The notes beneath the pieces were generated by a model. That model made no database searches, was not told the origin of the DNA, and saw only the letters and a program-made list of their open reading frames with translations. A DNA stretch of 64,000 bases, taken from Pseudodesulfovibrio sp. S3. GTDB lineage: Bacteria; Desulfobacterota; Desulfovibrionia; Desulfovibrionales; Desulfovibrionaceae. The position numbers were made by a program, and so were the translations under genes. Each line of letters opens with the position of its first letter. Position 1 is the first letter of the stretch. This document shows positions 18,198 through 25,290 of the stretch, piece by piece. The DNA lies in contig NZ_QTZO01000005.1 of the NCBI RefSeq assembly GCF_004025585.1, positions 248,001 through 312,000 on the forward strand, in the 5' to 3' direction.

Positions 18198-18908
18198 TCA
18201 GTCTTCCAGGAAATAGTCGACGTTGGTCACGACCCTGATCTGTTTGATTTCCGGCGTGTACTGGTCCCTGTCCTCAAGGCTGAAATAGCCTTGGCTGGCC
18301 CTGCGGATGTTGCCAACCCGGGAACCGGAGTCCTCGGCGAACTGTTTGGCTGCGTCGCGGGCGTTGCGGGTGGCCTCGGCGATCATGTCCGGCTTGATGG
18401 CGTTGAGGCCGGTGAAGGTGAAGGTCGGCCTGAATTCCCAGTTCTGGACCAGCATGACACCGAGGGACACGAGTTCGCCGGCTGCGGACATACCCTTTTT
18501 CACGGTGGGGATATCCTTGGAACGGACCGTGAGCACGGCCTGGGCGGTGTACCGCTGGGCGGGCCGTTGGTTCGGCATGTTCATCTGGTTGTCCTGGATG
18601 AGCGGGGCTGCGTTCATTATTTCCGCATCTCCCAGGCCCTGCGCCTTGAGAAAGATCATGATCTGGGCGCGGGATTGGGCCAGGGCCTCATCCAGTTCGG
18701 GCAGGGTGTCGGCAGCGGCGCTGAAGCTGATGGGCCACATGGCCAGGTCGGCAGGCACTTCCCGTTCGGCCAGGCCCTTGACCGAGACATACCGGTCCAT
18801 GGCCTTGAATCCGACCAGGGCGTTACCCAGCACCCAGCAGCCGGCCACGATGCCCAGCGCCAGGATGGCCCCTGTGATGATTGAGTGAGAGGAGTATTTC
18901 TGTTCCAT
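18198..18908 (-). CDS. SIMPL (DUF541) domain periplasmic protein
   Basis: A 236-residue protein with one N-terminal membrane anchor (about 10-30) and a periplasmic SIMPL domain. The pattern YVSVKGLAEREVPADLAMW at the start and the closing RVVTNVDYFLED fit the family, whose biochemical role is unclear (stress and outer-membrane links have been reported). I took ATG 18908 (MEQKYSSHS) rather than an upstream in-frame start, because the anchor then begins normally. It is a single-gene unit facing xylB across a shared terminator region. Confidence 0.85.
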   Translation of the reverse strand: MEQKYSSHSIITGAILALGIVAGCWVLGNALVGFKAMDRYVSVKGLAEREVPADLAMWPISFSAAADTLPELDEALAQSRAQIMIFLKAQGLGDAEIMNAAPLIQDNQMNMPNQRPAQRYTAQAVLTVRSKDIPTVKKGMSAAGELVSLGVMLVQNWEFRPTFTFTGLNAIKPDMIAEATRNARDAAKQFAEDSGSRVGNIRRASQGYFSLEDRDQYTPEIKQIRVVTNVDYFLED

Positions 18909-19168
18909 GCTTTTTCCCGTTCTTGAGCAGAGCATTTCTGCCCGGTTATGGTTAGTGATTCGTCATGTGGACGCACTTTATCACAACTCCATGGGAGAGG
19001 GCGAGAAAAGATGTTCGGGTCAGGCTGTGGCAACCTTGGTGCAGAAGCATGTGAGAGAGAGGGGGTATTGCTTAAGGCGAGTATTTTCTGGAATAATAAA
19101 ATACGTGGTTCATAGGCACCGGTCTCCTTCGACGAGAGTTAAATCCACCCAAGGATGAGGATAATGAC

Positions 19169-19702
19169 ATGAAGAAAATGATGCTGACCTTGGCGGCCTG
19201 CCTGTTATTGGCGACCGCACCGGCAATGGCAGCTGATCAATTCCCCGATCTGGTCCTCAAGGGCCAGATCAGTCCGGAACATCGGGCCTATCTGGCCGCG
19301 CCCGAGGGCGAGTTCTCCGTGGCGGACATCCGAGCTGACTTCCTGCTCGTCGAGGTCTTCAGCATGTACTGCCCCATCTGTCAGCGGGAAGCGCCCGCAG
19401 TGAACCGGATGTTCGTCGAGGCGACCGCGTCCGACAAGGGCGAGCGCATTCGGTTCATCGGCATCGGGGTCGGCAACACGCCCTTTGAGGTGGAGTTCTA
19501 CCGCAAGAAGTACGGGGTGGAATTTCCGATTTTCGAGGACCCCGATTACGTGGTCCACAAGGCCTTGGGCGAAATCGGCACCCCGGCATATTATTTGGTC
19601 GATCTCAGGGAAGGCCAGAGGGAGATTTTGTTTTTCCATGAGGGCGAAATCCCGGACAAGGACGTTTTTTTGAAGACCGTCCTGGACAAGACAGGTCGAT
19701 AG
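19169..19702 (+). CDS. Periplasmic thioredoxin-like (TlpA-type) oxidoreductase
   Basis: A 177-residue exported protein with a signal peptide (AMA-AD, residue 21) and a thioredoxin fold. The redox motif is CPIC (FSMYCPICQREAP) and the cis-proline loop is GTPAYY. A GGATGAGG ribosome site precedes the ATG. It lies 9 nt before a gene for an exported peroxiredoxin-like protein, so the two probably form a periplasmic peroxide-reducing pair with this protein as reductant. What recharges the CPIC disulfide is not encoded nearby. Confidence 0.88.
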   Translation: MKKMMLTLAACLLLATAPAMAADQFPDLVLKGQISPEHRAYLAAPEGEFSVADIRADFLLVEVFSMYCPICQREAPAVNRMFVEATASDKGERIRFIGIGVGNTPFEVEFYRKKYGVEFPIFEDPDYVVHKALGEIGTPAYYLVDLREGQREILFFHEGEIPDKDVFLKTVLDKTGR

Positions 19703-19711
19703 GAGGGGGCT

Positions 19712-20290
19712 ATGTTACGTAAACTGTCTCTTGCGGTCATGATGACCTGTTTGTTTGCTGCCGTGGCCTTTGCAGAACATTTCACCCCGTATCACGTGGG
19801 GAAGCTCAAACCGACGGATTCCGTGCTCAAGGTCGCGGTGGGCGATCCTGCACCGGACTTCGAGTTGCCAGGCCTGGACGGGAACAAGGTGCGCCTGAGC
19901 GACTACCGGGGCAAAAAGAACGTGGTCATTTCCTTTGTCCCGGCCGCGTGGACCCCGGTCTGCTCCGACCAATGGCCGGGCTACAACCTCGCCCTGGAAC
20001 TGTTTCACGGCAACAATGCCGAACTCTTGGGCATCAGCGCGGACAACACCCCGAGTCAGGCCGCCTGGGCAACGGCCATGCATGGCCTGGACTTTCCTGT
20101 ACTGTCGGATTTCTGGCCTCATGGTGCGGCGGCGGCCAGTTATGGCGTGCTTCGGTCCGACGGTATGACCGAACGCGCCCTGTTCATCATCGATACAAAA
20201 GGGATCATCCGTTTCATTGATGTCCACGACATCAACATGCGTCCCGATCTGGGCGTATTGATTCACGAATTGGAAAAACTCGGCAAATAA
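19712..20290 (+). CDS. Exported peroxiredoxin-like protein (AhpC/TSA family)
   Basis: A 192-residue protein with an N-terminal signal peptide (AFA-EH) and a peroxiredoxin fold. The catalytic motif is PAAWTPVCSDQ, which keeps the Pro-Thr-Cys arrangement that activates peroxide. The mature chain has no second cysteine, so it is a 1-Cys enzyme needing an outside thiol, plausibly the CPIC protein just upstream. Periplasmic peroxiredoxins are uncommon because most are cytoplasmic. GGAGGGGG precedes the ATG. Confidence 0.88.
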   Translation: MLRKLSLAVMMTCLFAAVAFAEHFTPYHVGKLKPTDSVLKVAVGDPAPDFELPGLDGNKVRLSDYRGKKNVVISFVPAAWTPVCSDQWPGYNLALELFHGNNAELLGISADNTPSQAAWATAMHGLDFPVLSDFWPHGAAAASYGVLRSDGMTERALFIIDTKGIIRFIDVHDINMRPDLGVLIHELEKLGK

Positions 20291-20299
20291 ACCGTTCCG

Positions 20300-21016
20300 C
20301 TATTGGGCGGTCAGGGCTTCCTCTTCAGTGTCGAACATTTCCACGAGCTTGGTTATGCCCAGGGTCTCGAATACCGCCTTGAAATTGCTGGACAGGCCGG
20401 CAAGGATAATGCGGATATTTGCGGTCTGATATTCCTTGATCAGTTTGGTCAGGCCTGTGATGCCCGCCCCGTTGATGGAGGCATTCTTTTCGAAATCGAT
20501 GAGGATGACGTCTTTCTTCAGGGCCACAGCCTGGACAAAGGTTTCCGTCAGGCGGGTCATGGTCATGGCCGTGACGTTGCCGCGCACGCCGATGACCGCA
20601 GCTCTGGTTCGCTCTTCTAGCACCACCTGCCCTTCTTCGTTCTTGGTGATGGACATCCGCTCTTCGGCGCGGGTCAGGGCCTTTTCCAGGGCTTCGCGCT
20701 GCAACGGCTTGTTGATGAAATCCGTGGCATCCAGGTTCAGGGCCTGGATGGCCAGGTCCATGTCGCCGTGGCCGGTAATGACGATGACTTCCGTGTAAGG
20801 ATCAAGTTTTTTGATTGCCTTGAGCGCTTCGATACCGTCCATGACCGGCATTTTTATGTCGGTCAGCACAAGACCAGGAGACTCCCGTTTGAACGTATCG
20901 ACGCCTTCCTGGCCGTTCTCCGCAGTCAGGACCTCATAGCCGTATGCGGCGAGCAGGAGGGAGAACATCTTCAATGTAGGCTGTTCGTCGTCTATGACCA
21001 GTACTTTTTTCTTCAT
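20300..21016 (-). CDS. Response regulator with receiver and STAS domains
   Basis: A 238-residue protein. The receiver (1-120) has a complete phosphorylation site: D9, D10, D53, T81 and K103. The C-terminal part (about 140-235) reads as a STAS (anti-sigma-antagonist-like) domain rather than a DNA-binding one. At the position where antagonists carry the phosphorylated DSSG, this protein has NGAG, so serine phosphorylation is unlikely. Its ATG overlaps the kinase stop (ATGA), so it is the cognate partner. Output is probably by protein contact. An alternative ATG lies three codons upstream. Confidence 0.9.
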   Translation of the reverse strand: MKKKVLVIDDEQPTLKMFSLLLAAYGYEVLTAENGQEGVDTFKRESPGLVLTDIKMPVMDGIEALKAIKKLDPYTEVIVITGHGDMDLAIQALNLDATDFINKPLQREALEKALTRAEERMSITKNEEGQVVLEERTRAAVIGVRGNVTAMTMTRLTETFVQAVALKKDVILIDFEKNASINGAGITGLTKLIKEYQTANIRIILAGLSSNFKAVFETLGITKLVEMFDTEEEALTAQ

Positions 21017-23025
21017 GCCTTGCATTCTCCTCGCTTGCTGGCTGCAGGGAATTCAATCTTGAAAACCGTGCCTTTTCCTTGAATGCTGTTGATGCGTATC
21101 TCTCCACCGTAATCCTTAATGATGCCATAGGTGATGGCCAGTCCGAGCCCCATGCCCTGACCGGCCTCCTTGGTGGTGAAGAAGGGTTCGAAAATCTTGC
21201 GCTGATCCTTTTCGGCTATGCCGGAACCTGTGTCTTCAACCTCGGCATAAACCCGGCCGTTCTCTCCGCCGGTGCGGATGATGATCCGGCGGTCGCTATC
21301 GCCGTCCGAAGGTGAGGAAGCGTCGTTGATGGCATCCCGAGCGTTGGCCACCAGGTTGAAGACCACCTGCTGAAGGCGGTTGGAATGGGCCTGCACGGGC
21401 TGCAGGTTGTCGGCCAACTCCAACACGAAGCGGATGTTGTTCAGTTCGAACTGTCGCCTGACCATGGACAGGACCGCCCTGATGGGCTGGTTGATGTCCA
21501 CGTGTTCCGCCATGAGGTCGGACTTGCGGCCAAAGGAACGCAGGGTGTTGATGATTTCGGCGGCACGGTCCACCTGAATGGAAATTTCGCGGACCACCTC
21601 GAGGAAATGTTCCTTGGGGATTTCCAGGTCTTCTTCCTGCATCTTGGCGAGGAATTCGCTACCCATCTTGATGGCGTTGAGCGGCTGATTGATCTCGTGG
21701 GCCACGCCGGCCGACATCTCGCCCAGCGACTTCATCTTGCCCGCCTGGATGAGTTGGGCATCCTTTTCGATCAGTTCCGTGATGTCCGTTACCGCGATGA
21801 TGATGGCGTGTTGTCCCCTGTAGGAAATGGGGCAGGCGTGTATGTTCACAAAGAAGGGTTCGCCGTCCTGCTTGTAATGAATCAGCTTGGGGTAGTAGAC
21901 GCAGCCGCCTCCACCATCCGTGAAATAGGTCAGGCAGTCTATATTGTGCTCGGGACCGAGATCCAAAAACCGCATCCCGATGATTTCCTGCTTGGGGTAT
22001 CCGTAGAGTTCCGTGGCACGCGGATTGGCATCGCGAATTTTGCCTGTGGCGCATTCAACCACGAAGATCGGGTCCGGGCCTGAGTCGAACAGTGAACGGT
22101 ATTTTTCTTCGGACTCCCGCAGGCGGCGTCGGTACAGCTTGATGGACCAGAGCATGTTGCGGAAGGAGTCGCCGAGTTGGACGACCTCGTCTCCTTCGTG
22201 CTTGCGGTAGAAGGCGCAGTCCGCACACTTTCGGTGCGCTTCTCCGGGCCGCTGGCCGCTGCGGGACTGGTCGAAATGCCAGCAGGGCAGGTCCGTGTTG
22301 CTGAAGGCCGGGCACTCGGCGCCATCCCAGTCCTCACCCGATCCGAGCTTGAGCGGGATGTCGAAGTTGCCCCGGCTGATTTCGTCGGACAGCCGGGTCA
22401 GGTCCGACACGGGTTTGGTGATGTATTTCGACAGCCAGGAGCTGAGGATGATGGTGATGATGATCACTGCCGAGATGAAACCGAGGAAGGCCACGCGCAG
22501 CTTGCCCACCAGGGAGTCTATGTGGCGTTTGTTCAGTCCTACATGGACAGTGCCGATGCGATAGAGTCCTTCGTTGATGGCGGCTGCCAGGTCGTATATC
22601 TCCTGGCCTCCCAACTCCATCAGCCGGATGGAATCGTGCTTGCCGGGCGGGATGGTGTTGTCGCGCAGGTTGTCCGGGAGGTTGTGCGGCAGGGTGTGGG
22701 CCAGGATGTTGCCGTCCTGGTTCTCGATGAAGATGTAGGCGACCAGATCCTTGCGTTGTCTGAGACGGCCCTCGTCGAAGATCAGGGAGAGCAATTTGGG
22801 TATGTCGTTGTCCAGGATGTACGAGCCGCCGCGTTCCGCTACGGAGTGGGCGATGGCAAAGCCACGCATTTCAAGTTCGTTGGTCAGGGAGCTGACCAGG
22901 ATATAGCGGGAAACGAGTGCAATGGCCACCGAGATGAAAAGCACGGCTGCCAGCATGGAAAACAGGAGCTTTTCGCGCAGGCCGATGCGGGCGAAGCGGG
23001 TGGAGGCCTGTGTGCTGAGGCTCAT
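21013..23025 (-). CDS. Membrane sensor histidine kinase with cysteine-rich insert after HAMP start
   Basis: A 670-residue kinase. There is a membrane helix at about 20-42, a periplasmic sensor at 43-177, a second helix at about 178-197, then the first half of a HAMP domain (198-228). An insert containing C238, C248, C267 and C270 (CPAF, LPCW, CADC) follows before the sequence returns to a HAMP-like helix (GDEVVQLGDSFRNML). A PAS domain (about 305-425), a HisKA domain with H443 (VAHEINQP) and an ATPase domain ending in GQGMGLGLAI complete it. The cysteines could hold zinc or an iron-sulfur cluster. ATG 23025 overlaps the upstream lipoprotein stop by one base. Confidence 0.93.
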   Translation of the reverse strand: MSLSTQASTRFARIGLREKLLFSMLAAVLFISVAIALVSRYILVSSLTNELEMRGFAIAHSVAERGGSYILDNDIPKLLSLIFDEGRLRQRKDLVAYIFIENQDGNILAHTLPHNLPDNLRDNTIPPGKHDSIRLMELGGQEIYDLAAAINEGLYRIGTVHVGLNKRHIDSLVGKLRVAFLGFISAVIIITIILSSWLSKYITKPVSDLTRLSDEISRGNFDIPLKLGSGEDWDGAECPAFSNTDLPCWHFDQSRSGQRPGEAHRKCADCAFYRKHEGDEVVQLGDSFRNMLWSIKLYRRRLRESEEKYRSLFDSGPDPIFVVECATGKIRDANPRATELYGYPKQEIIGMRFLDLGPEHNIDCLTYFTDGGGGCVYYPKLIHYKQDGEPFFVNIHACPISYRGQHAIIIAVTDITELIEKDAQLIQAGKMKSLGEMSAGVAHEINQPLNAIKMGSEFLAKMQEEDLEIPKEHFLEVVREISIQVDRAAEIINTLRSFGRKSDLMAEHVDINQPIRAVLSMVRRQFELNNIRFVLELADNLQPVQAHSNRLQQVVFNLVANARDAINDASSPSDGDSDRRIIIRTGGENGRVYAEVEDTGSGIAEKDQRKIFEPFFTTKEAGQGMGLGLAITYGIIKDYGGEIRINSIQGKGTVFKIEFPAASKRGECKA

Positions 23026-24257
23026 CAAAGCGACCTCAATTCTTCGTTGAATCCGGACCAGTTGGAAAACGGGACGAAGTGCCCCTGGTGCAGTTTGGTG
23101 AAATGGATGGCCTCCAGCCCCTGGCGGTCGGCAGGACCGTAGGTGATGGACATGCCCGGTCCGAGCTTGAAATCGTGGATGGATTCGATGGCGTTGATGA
23201 ATCGTTCGCGGGTCAGGTTGCGCCCGGCGATTCTGAGGCCTTCCACCATGATTTTCGCGTTGAGGAATCCTTCAAGGCCGATAAAACTCGGGGTATCGTC
23301 AGGAAAATACCGTTTGAGGAGCCTGACGTAGTCGCTGGCGGAATCGTTGGCCGAGTAGCCGTCCGTGGGGGTGTCGATGGGTGGCGGTACCACCTGCGAC
23401 ATGAACACGTGGGCCGGAGAATTCATGCCGACTCGGCGGGCCAGTTCCTCAGCCCCGACAAAGGATACAGTGTAGAAAATCGGATTGAATTCCTGCTGTT
23501 CGGCCAGTTCTATGAACTGCGCGCAGGCGCCGTAGGTGCCGATCATGACCACTGCTTCGGCGTTGGATTTGCGGATTTTCTCCAGCCCTTCTTGCACATC
23601 CTGCGTTCCGCGGATGTAGGAGCCTCGGGCAACGGGTTCAAGCTCGTATTTCTTGAGGGCGAGCTCCGTGCCGATGAGACCGTCAAAGCCGTAAGCGTCG
23701 AATTGATAGAACACGGCGATCTTTTGCAGCCCCAGATCGTTGACCATATGGCTCACCGCAGCCATGGTTTCCTGGTAGTATGAGGCCCGGATGTTGACCA
23801 CATAACGGTTGACGGGCTGGCGCAGGGCATTGGCGCCGGTGAACATGCCCACCAGGGGAATGTGGGCTTCCTCCACCAGGGGGAGCGCCTTGAGGGTGGT
23901 CGGGGTGCCCACGTAGCAGAACAGGGCGAACACGTTGTTGTCGATGATGAATCGCTGGGTGTTGGCCAGGCATTGGGGCGGATCGTAAGAGTCGTCCACG
24001 GCGTCCACCCGGATCTTTCGTCCGTGGACGCCGCCCTGCTCGTTTATGTGGTGGAGGTACGCCTGGGCGCCTCGCAGGGTCTGGGTGCCGAGATATCCCG
24101 CATGGCCGGTCAGGGCCAGGGATGACCCCAGGGTGATCAGGTTGTCGGTCACACCCGGAGTGGGCGAATCTGTAATTGAGGATTCGTCGGCGGTATCACA
24201 TGCGGCCAGGACAAGGGTCAGGCAGGTGAAAATACAGATCCAAAAGGGGGTTCGCAC
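23025..24257 (-). CDS. Branched-chain-amino-acid-type binding lipoprotein (LivK-like sensor partner)
   Basis: A 410-residue type I periplasmic binding protein. I placed the start at GTG 24257, 7 nt after GGAG. It gives a lipoprotein signal ending in LVLAAC, while the longer open frame upstream is not convincing. The fold is seen in ITLGSSLALTGHAGYLG, the LRGAQAYLHHINEQGG helix and DDSYDPPQC. No transporter genes adjoin it. Instead it is joined by a one-base overlap to a membrane histidine kinase, so it probably presents a small ligand (amino acid, amide or similar) to the kinase. Confidence 0.85.
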   Translation of the reverse strand: MRTPFWICIFTCLTLVLAACDTADESSITDSPTPGVTDNLITLGSSLALTGHAGYLGTQTLRGAQAYLHHINEQGGVHGRKIRVDAVDDSYDPPQCLANTQRFIIDNNVFALFCYVGTPTTLKALPLVEEAHIPLVGMFTGANALRQPVNRYVVNIRASYYQETMAAVSHMVNDLGLQKIAVFYQFDAYGFDGLIGTELALKKYELEPVARGSYIRGTQDVQEGLEKIRKSNAEAVVMIGTYGACAQFIELAEQQEFNPIFYTVSFVGAEELARRVGMNSPAHVFMSQVVPPPIDTPTDGYSANDSASDYVRLLKRYFPDDTPSFIGLEGFLNAKIMVEGLRIAGRNLTRERFINAIESIHDFKLGPGMSITYGPADRQGLEAIHFTKLHQGHFVPFSNWSGFNEELRSL

Positions 24258-24389
24258 GTTTCTACTCCAAATTGGGATCAACAATACTATGCTGTCACTC
24301 TCGTTACTGGCTCGCTCGTAAAAAAACAAGGATTCCCTTTTTCCCCACAATGTAACATCGGATTCGGGCAGGCTTTTGGCCATTGCATG

Positions 24390-24421
24390 ACGACCCCGAC
24401 AATAACAATTGCCGGGGTCGT
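24390..24421. repeat. Inverted repeat downstream of the fdh operon
   Basis: ACGACCCCG and CGGGGTCGT pair across a short AT loop that itself contains CAAT/ATTG. There is no T-run after it on either strand. It is one of three inverted repeats packed in 24390-24540. Confidence 0.6.
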
Positions 24422-24508
24422 GAAAAACTCCGATAGCCCCGGACGCTGACAGTGTCCGGACGGTGTGGCCTACGGAGGTGTTCTCGCATGTCTGGCGTGC
24501 AGAGTAAA

Positions 24509-24540
24509 CCCCGGTGCGGAACACAGTGTCCGCACCGGGG
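24509..24540 (-). terminator. Probable terminator of the fdhAB operon
   Basis: A 12-bp stem CCCCGGTGCGGA/TCCGCACCGGGG lies 10 nt beyond the fdhB stop. On the minus strand it is followed only by TTTACTC, so the T-run is weak. Confidence 0.6.
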
Positions 24541-24550
24541 GGGAGGGGTA

Positions 24551-25276
24551 TTAGGAGGTCATGCTTTTGACCGGACGTCCCAGGGCGGCCAGGAACTGCT
24601 TCCTGGACATGGGGCTGTTCCTTACGGGCGAAGCGTCTGCGGACATGGACTCGTAGTAGCTGTCCGGGTCGGTCTGCACCAGGTAGATGACACGCACATA
24701 CTCGGCATCGACAAGTTCCGCTTCCGGGTATTTCTTGCTTGCCGCAGCAAGGTGTTTTTCAGCCAGTGCAAGCATGTCTTCCCGGTCGCCGAAGTTCATG
24801 GCTCCGGTGGGACAGGTCAGGACGCAGGCGGGCAGCATGCCGGCCTTGACGCGGTCAATGCACATGTCGCATTTGACCACCCGGCCGGTTTCCTTGTTGA
24901 CGCGGGGGATGTCATAGGGACAAGACATACCGAAGGCATCCTTGTTCGGTTCCTTCGCAGTCAGGTCGGTGTAGACCACGGCGCCGGTTTCCTTGTCGTG
25001 CACGATGGAACCGGGCACGGTCATGGCATCCAGGCACGGCGGCTCAATGCAGTGGCGGCACTGTTCAGGGAAGAACAGCCATTGCATCTTGCCGTCCTTT
25101 TCCACTTCTTCGAAGCGGACCAGTTTGAGGGTCACGCCGGACAGGTCTTTGGGGTTCTGGTGGGAGCCCCAGTTCTCGGTCTTTTCGGCGGGCAGTTTCT
25201 TCCATTGCTTACAGGCAACCTGGCAACCACGGCAGGCCGTACACTTGGTCAGGTCTATGAAGAATGTCTTACTCAT
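24551..25276 (-). CDS. fdhB: Formate dehydrogenase iron-sulfur (beta) subunit
   Basis: A 241-residue ferredoxin-type subunit that passes electrons from FdhA to periplasmic cytochrome. Four cysteine clusters are visible: CTACRGCQVAC near the N-terminus, CRHCIEPPCLDAM, CPYDIPR with CDMCIDR, and CVLTCPTGAM, enough for four [4Fe-4S] clusters. It has no signal peptide and no C-terminal membrane helix, so it is probably exported as a passenger of the Tat-targeted FdhA and stays soluble. It lies 14 nt downstream of fdhA with AGGA before the ATG. Confidence 0.95.
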   Translation of the reverse strand: MSKTFFIDLTKCTACRGCQVACKQWKKLPAEKTENWGSHQNPKDLSGVTLKLVRFEEVEKDGKMQWLFFPEQCRHCIEPPCLDAMTVPGSIVHDKETGAVVYTDLTAKEPNKDAFGMSCPYDIPRVNKETGRVVKCDMCIDRVKAGMLPACVLTCPTGAMNFGDREDMLALAEKHLAAASKKYPEAELVDAEYVRVIYLVQTDPDSYYESMSADASPVRNSPMSRKQFLAALGRPVKSMTS

Positions 25277-25290
25277 GTGTCATTCCTCCT

